A stretch of DNA of 64,000 bases, taken from positions 12,152,001 to 12,216,000 of the forward strand of contig CAVNZM010000003.1 of assembly GCA_963693365.1 (NCBI GenBank), given 5' to 3'. Within the stretch, counting starts at the first letter, position 1; the number at the start of each line of letters is the position of its first letter. Below, one piece after another: positions 23,330 to 36,670 of the stretch. Position numbers and translations under genes: made by a program. The DNA comes from Amoebidium appalachense (Eukaryota; Ichthyosporea). Under the pieces are notes generated by a model. It was given only the letters and a program-made list of their open reading frames with translations. It was not told where the DNA came from and did no database searches.

Positions 23330-23904
23330 ACCACCCCGTCCGGGGCCTTTCCCTCTGCAGGGCCGGACTCAAACACCAGCAAAACACATGTATCTGCATA
23401 TACATATCGAGGCACCATATAACCTTAGAAATGCCCAGCGGCAGGCCATCTATGGAATTGCTGCCTTATATAATCCTCTCCACTGTTCATCACATATCAA
23501 AGCACTAGCCGCAACTGTTAACACGCACACTATCTCAGCTACTCTCTTCATGAACATCTTTCCCGTATCTGTTAAATCAAAAGACTGTGTACCAGCACAA
23601 AACCATTCGCCTCTTTTACCCCGTATCATCTCATACCATCACCACCCATCTCTTAATCAGCACACACCGTGTGTTTGCCAAGCCAGTACCCAACATTTGC
23701 TCATTCTGCAGCATCGTCTCCCTTTCCACCACAACGCTAACGGGAAAAAAAAAGCGCAGAGGCAGCGCGAGGGGCACTGGAGTATATACAACAATGGCCT
23801 AGGTCCCCGAGAATCCTTCCCCCCAAACATTCCGGTCCATATGGCCACGTGCACATCGAACATTCCAGAACACCTGCCATATACGGGCATGCACGACACG
23901 TGGC
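22682..23904. other. intergenic; CT, T and G runs at 22956-23026, poly-C at 23298-23327
   Basis: No supported gene. The 219-codon plus-strand frame at 23388-24047 has no domain and ends in a GT-repeat, so I treat it as chance. Confidence 0.5.
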
Positions 23905-24715
23905 TCAGAAGAATGCCGACTTTGCCGACGCCATGGAGGAGGCAGACATCACAGAGTCGTTCTCGTAGTCCTCCTGTGTGTGTGTGTGTGTGTGCGTGTG
24001 TGTGTGTGCGCGCGCGCCCGCAGATATTTGTAAAAGCGAGTGAATGAGTGTGGGAGCTGTACTAGAAGGGGGATGAATGTGCCAGGGAGAAGGTAAAGAG
24101 AATGCGCCTGCACGCGTTCACGTGTGTCGGGCATGTGCCGGTGGTTGGGGTGATCAGTGCTTGCACGAATGCTTCTTAGAAAGACGTGCAGGGCAAGACG
24201 CATTGGGGGGAAGGGGGAGGGAGGGAGGGGGGGGGTTTGAATGCGGAACACAGTACGAAGTACGCATACACGATGAGAAGCATGGTGCAGGACACATGCA
24301 AAGGCAAACATTCAAGTATGCAGCATCAGCCATGCGCACAGTATGCGTCATAAGCAGAAGGGAGGGGGGGGGGGGGGGATGTCATGTAGAACTAATATAC
24401 TTGTTTACGAGATGTTTTCTCAGCAGAAAAAAGCGCAAAAAGTAGAACAGAAAGGACAACATAGGTTGGGTAGGCAGAGTGTTGGGAGTACTTCATGCAT
24501 TGACTACACACGTCGTAAGCCCGATGACTTTGTGTGCAGGCTATAAACCATCTATTCATCATGCACACTCAAAGCTGTGATACAACTAATGATCTGTGGG
24601 TTAAGATAGCCAACCCAACAACGTACAGTAACACAGAGCAAGCCACATACAATCCCATCCCCCCCCCCCCCCCCCACCTCCACCCCTCTCCCGTACAACC
24701 CCCCCCCCCCCCCCC

Positions 24716-24763
<48 letters not shown>

Positions 24764-24937
24764 ACAAGGGAAAAAAACACCTCTCCCAGACCGCACACAC
24801 CTCAAAATCGAACATATCTGACCCATCTGCAATCTCCTTCCTTGCAGCCACACGTTTGGACAGCCGCCGGGACCTGCTGCCGGGCAACTTCTGTGGGGCA
24901 CCACCAGTGCATCGGTACTTGGACAATGCATGAAGGG

Positions 24938-24993
<56 letters not shown>

Positions 24994-25032
24994 AGCCCTT
25001 CCAGCACCGTCTTCCTATCAGCACTATCCCTT

Positions 25033-25064
<32 letters not shown>

Positions 25065-25203
25065 TTCCCTTCCCCCGGCCGCTGCTGCTGCCCGACAACA
25101 GTCACACAGATACACGACACACAAACACACACCAAAGGCCCCATTTTCAAAACAAAATCCCCCCCCCCCCCCAAAAAAAAACTTCTCGTTCCCCCAAATG
25201 TTC

Positions 25204-25234
<31 letters not shown>

Positions 25235-25293
25235 AAAAAAAAAAAACCTTTCGTTTCCCCGGCTGTTCTCCACACCCCATCTCATCTCAGTAT

Positions 25294-25328
<35 letters not shown>

Positions 25329-25397
25329 CGGAGGGAAATTCCTCCCCTTCCCCTTAAGCCATTCAAACTCAAAAGCAACACCCTCAAGCCAACATCC

Positions 25398-25444
<47 letters not shown>

Positions 25445-26145
25445 CCACACTCAAACAGATCCTCGTCCCCACAACCCAACACACACCCCGGCAGAACCAC
25501 TAATGCATTCCCACCCTTTCTAAAAGCACACACACGGTGCACACACACACACACACACCTCCGTCAGCTTTGCCATCTCCCTCGTCTCGTTGATCTTTGC
25601 CAGCACGCTGCCCTTCCTGGCCAGAGAGGGGGACCCGTGGGGCTGCACGGGGGGTGGGGGGGGCTTTGACCTCTTCTGCCTGCGCTCTGTCCTCTGCCTC
25701 TCCCTCCGCCTCTCCGCAACCAATGTCGCCTCTGCCGCCCTCTCCGAAGACTCCAATGGAGGGGGGGAGGGGCTGCTCCCTTCCTCCCTGCCTTCACTAC
25801 CGTTTGCACTCAACGACACGTCACCTGACGCATCGCCATCGGCACCACAAGTCTCGTTTTCTGCACTTTCCTCCTTGGTTCCTTCAACCGAATAGTTTTC
25901 AGTTGCGGTGTTTTGGGTAACCAGGGGGGTTGCTGGAGGGGTGAGAGTGGCTATTTGTGTTTTTTGGGCACGTGCAAGCAGGGGAGAGGTGGTGGTGGTG
26001 GCGAGCTTTGAAGAGTCCAAAGCAATGGGGTTGGGTACTGTGTTCTCTGCTTGCTCCGTGATGTCGCAGGTGGCGGGCGCTGGAAGGGGTGGCTGCGGAG
26101 AGGTCTCTATGCACGGAACAGGGGCGGGGTCTGTAGGGATGTGTG

Positions 26146-26185
<40 letters not shown>

Positions 26186-26867
26186 ATGTTGTGTTTGTGT
26201 GTGTGTGTGTGCGTTGAGCTTGTGTGTGTGTGCGTGCGTGCGCGCGTATGCGTGCAAGCCATGTAGGCGCAAGTGGGTGTTTGTTTGTGTGGGTGTGTTG
26301 GGAAGTGGGGGGGGCAGGGCAATACGCTGCGTGCATGTGTTCAATATGCACGTGTTTGTGTTACGGTAAGTGAATCAGCCAGACTAGACATTACTCAGAA
26401 GTGACCGTGTGAGCATGAGGTCCGGAAAGCTCGGCGGTTGAGTAGTTGGACTAACTACTGAACTGTTTGAAAGCCCACATCATGCATGTGCAACACGACG
26501 ACGCAAGTATCCTCTGTGTGCCCACAGCGCATATCATACAGTGTGTGTGCATAACTACGAATCTGAGTGGAAACACAGTACGCGTGTGTGCACATAGTAC
26601 ATGTGTGCGCGTGCGCACAGTACATATGTGTGGGTGCACATCGTTTTTATGTGTGTGTGAACAGTATGTATGGGTGCGTGTATGTGCACACAGTGGGGCA
26701 CACAGTGCGTGCGTGCATGTAAACAGTACAGGTGTACTCCGTGCGTCTGCGTGAAGAGGTCCACCTGTGTGTGTGTGCAGACATTACATGTGTGTGTGTG
26801 CACACAGTACATATGTGCGTGTCTGTGTGCGCACGGTACACATGTATGGGTGCACACTGTGCATGTG

Positions 26868-26916
<49 letters not shown>

Positions 26917-28619
26917 ATACAGCACATGTGTGTGTGTATGTGTGTGCAAACAGTACATGTGTGTGGGTGTACACGGTACATGTATGGGGCTGCACACAGT
27001 ACAGGTTTGTGTGTGTCTGCATACAGTACATACGCGTGTGCAAACAGTACGTATATGAGTATGATTGCATACTGCAGGTCGACGTGGCATATATGCATGC
27101 TTGTAACCAAGCGCCCCATGCACGTGCACTCTCAACGTGCCTCATCCTTGTGCACTCCCACATATGAGCCATACATGTCCACTCCCACATTGGCATCAAG
27201 CACATGCATTCTCGCGCACTGCCCCATGCAAGTGCATTCCCACATGGGCCTCAAGCACGTGCACTCCAACATAGGGCCCATGCGTGCACGTGCACTCTCA
27301 CAACGACCAATGCTCACATGGATCATGTACGTGCACGCTGCTACGTGCTCCATACATAAGCGTTTTCAAATACGTGCCATGCACCCACCTGGCTTGGAGA
27401 CCAGGCCAACCTCTTGCCACAGCTTCACCTCGTGGTCGATAGACTTGCGCACCCACTCCACACCGGCCAGCGCACGCGCCACCTGCACATGTACACACGT
27501 GTCAACAAGGTTATCTTTTTCCTTGGCGGGTGTGTATGTGTGCAGTTGAAAATATTAGGTGTGACAGAGCACAAAGGGGAAGGTGGGGCTACGGCAGTGA
27601 TGTTCCGGGGGAGGTTGGGGGGAGGGGGGGGTCGGGTAAGAACTGTGATACACAGCGTGAGGCGTGAATGGACAGTGGGTAACGCCATGCACATACGAAG
27701 TCTGCAACGTGAGTAGAACACTTCCTTAGGGGGAGTCCACGCCAGGCACACCGAGGGGCACGCTAAGTCGTGATGGTGCTTAGTGCAGAAAGTGGGACGT
27801 TTGGGGTTGAGGAGGGTCGTATAGGGGGTGTTTTTGGCTTTTGTTTCATGACAGGGATGTTGTGTGGCCAATAGAGCAGGCATTTTACTTACCGATTCGA
27901 GTCCAGGTGTGTTGACAGACACGGTGACCACTGCGAGGAGGCATAACCTTGCAACCTGTATACAGTGCGTGTGTGCGTGTGCGTGTGTGTGTGTGTGTGA
28001 GTGTGTGTGATTTGTGTGCGTGTGTGTGCATGACCACGGGTCAACGTCTACTTGTATGATAGTTGCATATCTATAGGATGTGGTGTCTGTGGCTTGTGAG
28101 TTTAGGGGTAGGAAAACAAGCAACATCGAAAGATCAGGACCAATTGATGCTGTATGGGACACAGGTTGGACTATTCTGGTGAGAGCGGAATACAGCACAC
28201 CAAAAAACATACACGGTTAAGCTTATTATACTAGTAGTAGTGCGTATATAACGGGGGGGGGAACATATGGGAAGTATTATTCATGAGAGAAAGAACTCAT
28301 GCAGCACCAATTGTAGGCCGTGCCTCCACGACATAGGACGAAGGTCAAACATGAATCAGAACGGTCAAACATGAATCAGAGAGGTCAAACATGAATAAGA
28401 GCAAAGAATCTGTTTTCTCCACCGAAAAGTTGGAAACAGTAAAGCATCACAAAAAGAACCATGTATTAAGGTTACGCACCTTGCCCGTGACGCTGCCCAC
28501 TGTTGAGCAGCTGAAATCCACTGCCCCATAGACCTTGCTTGTCAGAGCCTTGCCCACGGCCACCACAACACTTCCCCGGCTAACCCCGTCGCTAGGGTGC
28601 CTGCGTGACCACATGGTGC
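23905..28619 (-). CDS. unrecognised gene, six 3'-terminal exons
   Basis: Exons in transcript order: 28619-28480, 27955-27893, 27482-27389, 26130-25559, 24890-24801 and 23973-23905 (stop). Every internal junction has GT/AG ends and all phases agree, a strong test that they form one gene. The product reads TMWSRRHPSDG..., VARLCLLAVVTVSVNTPG, VARALAGVEWVRKSIDHEV. A 190-residue Ser/Thr/Pro/Glu-rich exon follows, ending in an Arg-rich ERRRERQRTERRQKR. Next come SRSRRLSKRVAARKEIAD and an acidic end (DMFDFE, EDYENDSVMSASS, final AFF). The first exon shown begins in phase, so 5' exons are missing; none was found up to 30 kb. The N-terminal part looks folded, the middle disordered and basic. I do not recognise the family. 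Introns are loaded with CA/GT and homopolymer tracts. Confidence 0.6.
24236..24359 (-). mobile_element. Rep1 dispersed repeat, truncated copy
   Basis: Matches the other Rep1 copies at 38599, 55329, 55778 and 61152. On the minus strand it ends ...TTCCGCATTCAAA followed by a C run. Its other end stops after CATAAGCAGA at a second G-rich run. Confidence 0.8.
24660..25558. repeat. intron block of C, CA, G and CnAn tracts
   Basis: Poly-C (24659-24675, 24700-24715), (CA)n (24718-24762), poly-G (about 24939-24991), several long C runs and two CnAn tracts (25160-25180, 25205-25246). Only the exon 24801-24890 is supported as coding inside it. Confidence 0.85.
26131..27388. other. long intron rich in GTGTGCA-type repeats
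   Basis: Irregular GTGTGTGCACACAGTACATG-like repeats dominate 26560-27060. They produce long Cys/Val and His/Thr frames on both strands that I reject as genes. Confidence 0.7.
28341..28400. repeat. 20-bp tandem repeat, 3 copies
   Basis: Three copies of a 20-bp unit, RRGGTCAAACATGAATCAGA, with small differences. It lies inside the intron between the exons ending at 28480 and starting at 27955. Confidence 0.9.
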
Positions 28620-30193
28620 CTGCTAACCCAGCGACGAAATCGGGAAAATGATAAATGAATGTGGCCTGGAGTAAGTGTGCTGTATGTGCAGTGTAAGGGT
28701 TCCCTGATGATGTTTTTATTGACAGGTTGAACACTTTTCCGAAAAGAGTGATCAACGCCAGCAGGGAAGCTCCTGAGGAGAGGTTTCACTCAAAAGTGGT
28801 AAAATAAATGTGCCTATATCTATTTATCATAAAGTAAGTCTGATTGCGAGTGACATGCAGACGCGTAACGGTGCCACCATCTACCCTTCTGTGTGCGTTC
28901 AGTTGCCAAGCTTCGAAGAAATATGCTGTCGTCTCAGTCCCAGGCTTTTACTCACATGGTTGATAAAATTCCTAAAAACACACTCACACCCTGGAAACAC
29001 TAGGATACACGGTCGGTAGCCAGTACACTTCTTCTTCTTACACTTTCTCTTTTCCCTTCAAGCTGTCACAAACATAGAAAAAATTATGCCTGTGTCATAT
29101 ACAACGTTCAGTCCTGACCGTTGTGCACGTTTGCGTGTTTGGCGGGCGGATGATCGCGCAATCCTATTAGCTGACAGCGCATCTTGTCTGGTCCCTAAAC
29201 ACTCTTATGGGGGCTTAATCAATCGCTACCTTACAAACTTCCAACCAGGAAAGCCTAGTTGGTGCCCGTGTGGATGACTTGGAGCCCCTAATACCATAGA
29301 AATGCACATATTGTTATAAATATTAAACCAAATATTACCGTAACCGTTACCTGAGCCGTTATGTATTTTATAAAAACATTCCAGAATTCTAAGGCACCCC
29401 TTAAAATGGATGGGTTTGTGAGACCCTAATGCTGTCATAGCCTACCAGTCCGCGTGCGCGTAGCTACGTACCGAAGCCCCCTAGATCGTGGGCTTGATAC
29501 TATTCAACGGCATGGTATACAGTAATATGGTTTGGAGTTAAAAAAAGAATAAACTCTATCTTCAGAATAAGTCAAGTTTACTACGACTCAAATTTATGAG
29601 TTGAGGTTTTGTTCGCTTGTGCTGTGAAAATTTTTCAAATTTTACAAAAAAAAATGTTTTTACTTCACCTGGTGCCGGTGGGTTTTTGACTTGTGAATTA
29701 GTGAAAGCTAGGGTGAACTTACACCGTTTCCCTTTACAAGCAATGATTCTACACCAATAATAATAGGTCTATGCTATCAATCATTGTTTGCGTGTGTACT
29801 TATCTATCGGTGACCCAATCATAGCTCTTCACTTGCATTGCAACTTTGGTGTTTACACAAGGCCTTTATTTACGCTGTCCCGGTAAAAACAACGCAGTGG
29901 TTCATGAGCAAGGCAACAAAAGGCTACAAATTTAGGCACTAGTACTGTAGTCTGTACTTACACCTGTATGTTGTACAAATACACATATTACTGATTGGCA
30001 CGGAAAGAGAAACGAAACACACAAACGCACGCATGCAAACACACGCACACACACACACACGTTTCACCTGCAGCCCCGGTCAGCCAGATGATCGTTACTG
30101 CAGAAAAAAAGACAACTACTGGAGCTTCTGACAACGGCCACAGAACATCAACGGGATGCAAGTTCCAGCACAGACACCTCCAGTCCTTCCACC
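28620..30193. other. no gene recognised between the two divergent genes
   Basis: Complex, relatively AT-rich sequence lacking long simple repeats. It should contain the promoter and the missing 5' exons of the minus-strand gene, and possibly the promoter of the KCTD-like gene, but I cannot point to either. Confidence 0.4.
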
Positions 30194-31075
30194 ATGGCCA
30201 TGCACATGGAAGCACCACGCACTGTGTTAGACATTACACGTGCCGCAGAACACATTTCAAGCACGCTAGTGTGTCTTTCACGTGAGTTTCTTCAAGCGGT
30301 AGAAAAGGAGATCTAGAGTCAGAGAGAAGGTGCGCGAGGAAAGGCGACAGCTTCATGGTCAGCAGGAGAAGGAGGCCTGGCTGGCGGCAGCAGACAAACT
30401 GGACCGCACACAGGTCAGCCACGTGGTCACACTGAACGTAGGGTAGGTGCTCATAACCGGCACCACCCTCGCAACACTTACACATGTCGATGGTTCGCTG
30501 CTAAGTCACATGTTTTCAGACCGTCGAGAGATGCAAACTTTTACGCTGGATGATGGGAGCATCTTTCTGGACCTCGACGGAAGAATATTCTTGTTTGTTT
30601 TGGACTATCTACGCTACGGCAAGCTTGATCTGACGCAAATTTTACACATGGACAGAACGATCGCGAGGATGGCCCAGCAGGCGGAGTTTCTTGACCTGCC
30701 GTGCCTTGTTGGCCTTCTGAGCGGAAATACAAAACACAAGCAGGAAAATAGCAACGAGCTACCCACCCCACCCATATCAGCCCAACAGTTCCTACCCCAC
30801 CGACCCAAAACATAGTCCCCACATTCGTGCCTGGGCCCAACAATACGCTGGATGCTAGCGGTCGCCGTGCAACCAAGACCGGTGTAGGGGAGTGGAACTG
30901 CACTGTTTTGGGACCCGAGATAAACCCCGGGTCAGAGATTTGCATCAAGATTGTCAAGTGCCCACAGGCAGATGGCATCATGATCAGCCTGGCCCCACCC
31001 ACGATAAACCAGGGTACAAAGAACCATACGTCCTGTGAGTGGTACCTCTACAACAACATGTGCACGTTGTTTTAA
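30194..31075 (+). pseudogene. KCTD-type T1/BTB plus SPRY-like protein, frame broken
   Basis: Four segments read in order across shifted frames. A start in Kozak context (CCACCATGG, 30194) leads into a helix ending FLQAVEKEI, stopped at 30314. In a second frame a coiled coil (VREKVREERRQLHG) leads into DRTQVSHVVTLNVG. A TAG at 30444-30446 then falls exactly in the conserved LNVGG motif. In the same frame comes the rest of a T1 domain: GTTLATLTHVDGSLLSHMFS, IFLDLDGRIFLFVLDYLRYG and AEFLDLPCLVGLL. A third frame holds a SPRY-like end with EICIKIVKCPQADGIMISLAP and SCEWYLYNNMCTLF, stopping at 31073. T1/BTB domains tetramerise, and KCTD proteins often recruit CUL3. Two shifts and an internal stop suggest a decayed copy. 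Sequencing errors or very short introns could mimic this. Confidence 0.6.
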
Positions 31076-31958
31076 CAGGCAGGAGCCAGCAATAGGGACT
31101 ATAAGTCTTAAAGGATCGCGGCAGCTGGGTGGCGGGTCGAGTGTGTGTGGTGCGGTTGATGCCGGGAGGGGGTGGTGTTTGGGATCAATGGAAAGAGGCA
31201 TGGGCAGGCATACAAGTCAACACCCTGCAGAAATGCAGGCTGGCAGTGTGTATGTACTACCCGGGCAACAGTGTGGAGCTAGGTTAACAAAGGCCAAGAA
31301 ATCGTGCATGTTTTTTTTTATGCGAGTACCGTATCGGTTTTTACACTAACACGGAGAGCCCCACGACCTCATCTAAATGCAAGGACGTAGCCTACCATCA
31401 GTGCACTTTGTTTTTATGTCCCGGGGTTATGTGGGCATGCAAACATGTACACGTGTGGGCGCACGCGTGTGTCATACGCAAAAAACCAGGCCACAAATAC
31501 ACTGTTGAACATGTTCACACTCACATAAACGCAGTCCGTAGTAGACATACGTGAACACACAAGTTACTATTAGGCATGCATGCGCAGGCACCCATAGAAA
31601 CGTGCACATATGTATGTACATGTACAAGCAGACATGTTATTCGGTCATAGTAGCATGTTCAACTTGTCGTACAAACACACGCTGTGCAGTAAGTTGCCTT
31701 TCCGCACACAGCCTGAACCATCGATCATGATACAAGTACATAATACTGCAGCATGCCGGTGTCATGCACGTGGGTAGAACCGACGCCGGTGCCAGAAGCG
31801 TGCGGATCACACTACACTGCCAGCATCCAGGCCCATTCGACTTCGGCTCAGTATATTAAAGTTGGGTCCCATATGCATAGTGACGTACGAGGCCCTGCAC
31901 TGCATATGCCGCTATGTCCCACGCGCTTATAGGCGTGAGGCTCCGTTCTCTACCCCCC

Positions 31959-32051
<93 letters not shown>

Positions 32052-32841
32052 CACCACATTATCATGAACATGTGTGGATACCTGGGTACAGCATACAGCA
32101 TGTTCCACGTACAGTTGGAACCAAGTGCAAATGGGCATTTGGTTGCACCCTGTGTGTTTAGAATTGGCCCAAGATAGCGTGAATAACACAAGTAGTCAGT
32201 GGTTTATTTAAATTCAACAACAGCTGAACATTACTAGTCATAGCATTTCATAGAGCCTACAGGTACAAAAATAGATCGAGGTTTGGTTTCGAGGAAAATG
32301 AATAAATTCATGCATAAAAAACCTAGGGGAAAAAAAAAAACCAGTTGTGTGTGCAGGGTGTCGACCATACGCATGTGCATGGATTCCTATGTATGCACGG
32401 GCTCATTCTTTTTCCACCATAGATAGGCACCTAAAACTTAAAAGGCTACCACCCACTCCATATCCTGCAACCAACAATGTATGTAACCGTGCTACATGCA
32501 GAAGTTCTAACCTTTGAATTTCCTACCATGTATTTACAGTACAGTGCTTACGCCTATACTAACATCACATTCATGCCTTTAAACATCAAAGTCACTGCAA
32601 ATACGTGTGCCCATGTGTAGTGTACGTATGACTTTTACAAATAATACTTCGGGTTGTGGTGGTGCCCGCACATATTGCTGCACACATAGTGACGTGACTC
32701 AACCCCTTTGGCCCACCCTTGCACGTACCCTTACAAGTGTCTGGGTGGCACCCAGCCATGGTGGCTAGAAGACAGACATGCAGCTAGGCTCATGGGGTTC
32801 GGCAACTCCGAGGGGTGGAGAAAAGAGAGGGGGGAGAGAGT

Positions 32842-32939
<98 letters not shown>

Positions 32940-32987
32940 GTGCGTATGTCTGTGTATATATGTATGTGATGCATAGGATGCAGTGCA
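31076..32987. other. intergenic; poly-C/(CA)n at 31954-32050, (GT)n/poly-G at 32845-32938
   Basis: No coding exon recognised. Simple repeats are the C run with (CA)n at 31954-32050 and the (GT)n with G run at 32845-32938. The latter lies 50 bases past the stop codon of the minus-strand acyltransferase gene. Confidence 0.6.
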
Positions 32988-33783
32988 CTAACCCCATGCC
33001 ACATCGCCCATGAGCCTGTCGGCCAGGTCTGTCTTGAGCACCTCCATGGCTATGTGCGGCACAGACACGTGCAGGTCCATCGCTGTGCGTGCATGGGTGG
33101 TCAAAATGGAGCCCAGGAAACATGATGTGAAGGGGGAGGGAGGAGGGGGTGGGGTGTGGGTGGGGATGGGTTTGTGTGTGTGTGTGTGTTGGGGGGGGGG
33201 GGGGGGGGGGGGAGGAAGGGAGGGGGGGAATCTAGAGGAACGAAACAGCTACACACGCCATGCACCCCCCAACCTCTCAACCAGCTCCCCCCCAACCTTT
33301 GAACACACTGAAAACAGCACACACAAGAAGCACAAACCATAGGGTCGACAGAATGGCATACATAGAAAATAGACAACGGAAAGGGGAGGGTGAGTAGCGG
33401 TAAGGGGAGAGAGGGGGAATAAGTATTCCACGGACAAAGAGAAAGGGGAGGGAATGAGGGAATGCCAAACGAAGAGGGCAGGAAGAGTGGGTATTTTAAG
33501 CAGAAGGAAGAGGGAGAGGCAGAAAGAGGAAGAAGCTTGAGAGAGGGAATGTAACAGACTGAGAGGGAGACAGGGGGAAAAAAGGAAGGAAGGGGAGGGT
33601 TGAAGAAAAGAGAAATGGGGTTAAAGGAGGACCGACCGACGTCCTGGTTGGACTTTGGAGCCGGGACAATGATGAAGACCCAGGGCACATTTCTTGGGGG
33701 CACGTTGGAAAACAGCGGCAGCCCACTGTCCCCAAACACAACCTGCGCCCCTGTATCAGTGCATGCATTCAAATGAAAGAACA

Positions 33784-33819
<36 letters not shown>

Positions 33820-33954
33820 GGCCCCCGAAAAGAACAACAAAAAAAAATCTCTGTCTCTCACTCCCCCCCCCCTCCCCCCCCCCCCAGCCCCCCTCTCTTC
33901 CCAGCCCCCCCAAAACACACACACACACATACACACACACACACCCGCCCCCGC

Positions 33955-34023
<69 letters not shown>

Positions 34024-34090
34024 GAACACACACAGGAACACACACACACACACACACACAGACACAGACACACACACACACACACTCACA

Positions 34091-34130
<40 letters not shown>

Positions 34131-34712
34131 GGTTTCTTTACCCCTCAGTGGAGGGCTTTGCACAAGGAAACAGCAGGAACGTCGCAGTTGGGGATGGAAG
34201 ACAAGATGTGTGTGTGTGTGTGTGTGCGCGCGCGCGCGCGCGCGTGTGTGTGTGTGTGTATGTGGGTGGGGGGGGGGGGGGGGGGGGGGGGGAGAGGATC
34301 GTACTTTTCTCAGCCTGTCCTCATCCATCACAGCTACGTATATGCCCGTGTTGAAGAGAAGACCCTGTACCCACACATATCGCAGCACACATGGAATTTA
34401 TGGTTAGAATCAAGTACATGAGCACGAAAAAAAATATAAAATAAGCGAATCATAATACAGGGAAACCAAGAACAAAGTAAACCGATAAAAACTCACGCCA
34501 TTTTATCTGTTTGCCCCACTTAGGCCTAAATATATCATGTATTATACATATGTACGGTACTTTTTATACATTAACAAAAATACAATAATTATGCACACGA
34601 GGATATTGATTCCATGCAATGAATCACCAGTTAGATGACTGGGTTTCTAGAGGCACATGACTCTCATGATACCCCTATCATACACTGTGCAGTGTTGTGG
34701 GAATGCATGACT

Positions 34713-34759
<47 letters not shown>

Positions 34760-34944
34760 AGGGGAAAAAAAAAACAAAAAAACAAAACAAAAAAAACAAA
34801 CCGAAACGACAACAAAAAAACACTACGCACCTGTTTTCACTCCAGCTTGTGCATATGTATGTGCCTGCGTGCATCTTTGCGCGTACCTTCGAATCTGTTT
34901 TGGGTATGTGTGTGCCTGAATATATGTGTATGCCGAAGGAGAAG

Positions 34945-35018
<74 letters not shown>

Positions 35019-35254
35019 GGGGGGGGAAAGGGGGGGGGGGGGGGGGGGGGGGGGCAAACCCACGGCGTTATATTCGACCTTTGCGCCCCTAGCCTGGGCA
35101 TCAGCCAGCCACCTCACCCCCCTCTGCATGTATGCACTGTCCGTGCTTCGTGCGGCAGCTACAAGGCTGGCCACCTGCCCTACGTTGTACTGCAGTGGAG
35201 AAGGGTGGGGGTGAAAAGGATGGAAAAGTTTTTTTTTCTTTTCTTTTTTCTTTT

Positions 35255-35285
<31 letters not shown>

Positions 35286-35299
35286 GGGAGGGGGGAAGG

Positions 35300-35352
<53 letters not shown>

Positions 35353-36603
35353 TTTGTGTGTGTGTGTGGTTGGGGGTGGGGGTGACGTATGCGTTCGAGG
35401 GTTGGCAATATGGAGGAGACAGCAGGGAGAGGAGGGGGGAAGGGGGGGAGGGGGGGGGGGGAGGGGGTGGGAGGGCGGGTTGCCCTTTGTTTGTGCGTGA
35501 GTGTGTCTGTGTGTACGTGCATGTGGGGGAAGGGGGGGGAGGGGAGAGAGAAGGTAATTTAGTGCTAATGGTGGGTGTGAATATGTATGTAGAATCTCGG
35601 CCCACCTATCTTGGGGCGCACCTTTGCACCTACTGACACCCATGTTGATGTGGGGACCATGGGCCTACAAATGAAGAACATGCGCACATGCAAGCACACC
35701 ACTAGCATGGAAACATCCCCCCCCCCCCCCCCCCCCCCTCCCCCGCCCCGCTCCCCCTTCTGCAACCATCACAGTAAGCGACAATCCTCCCCCCTCCCCC
35801 CTCCTCCTCCTCCTCCCCCGGAGAGGCAAAAAAAAAAAAAAAAAAAAATAAAAGGGAAAAAAAGAAAAGACCCCACCCACCTTGTCCAAAAGCTCATCTG
35901 CCGGCAGACTCAACCTACACAGCATGGACCCCACCCCCCAGTAGTTCTGCCCCAGCCACTTACTGCCCCTAAATTCAACCGGCATAGCCAGGTGTGTGTA
36001 TCTCTGCTGCCCGGTAACCCCACTGGATGTGGACGGCTGGTCGGATTTAGCAGGGGGGGTGGGGCTGGTTGGTCTTTGGGACGGGGTTTCTGTTGAGGTG
36101 CTGGGTTGGGGGCTGGGGGGTGCCTTAGGTGGGGTCTTAAGGGTGAACGGGTGGTCGGATTTGGCAGCGCCGGTGGTGGTCTTGATGGGGAGGATATCCT
36201 CCAAGCTGGGGGGGTAATTGCAGTCAGAAACAGATTGGGGGGGGGGGGGGGGGGGGGGGAGGGGGGGGGGGGGGGGCGGAGGGCGTTACAGACTACAAAG
36301 AACACATTCACGACGGGCATTGCAGAACACAGACGCTTAAGTTTTTCTTTTTTCCCCACAGCTTTGAAGCGAGTCAAGATAGGGAGAGCAGGGAGAAGTG
36401 GCTAATATTAGATGCATGGCTGGGACGAGACCCTATATAAGGACACACAGACAGGCGGCTTTCCCCCCTCCTTACCACCCAAACACTCCGTCCCTGTGCC
36501 CCTTTTCCATGGCATCTTCACCTCGAAACCACGGCAACTGGCATACATCATCCACTTAGCCCGAAGCCCAATTCTGTGACTGGTTCTACTCCTTTTGCTA
36601 TAC

Positions 36604-36670
<67 letters not shown>

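Noticed and set aside
23388-24047. 219-codon plus-strand frame
   Set aside because: No domain; its end runs into a GT repeat and it overlaps a better-supported minus-strand terminal exon.
36297-36377. Lys-rich frame (AVGKKEKLKRLCSAMP) as a BAHD exon
   Set aside because: It could supply the missing phase but matches no BAHD segment and its donors are weak; left as a possibility only.
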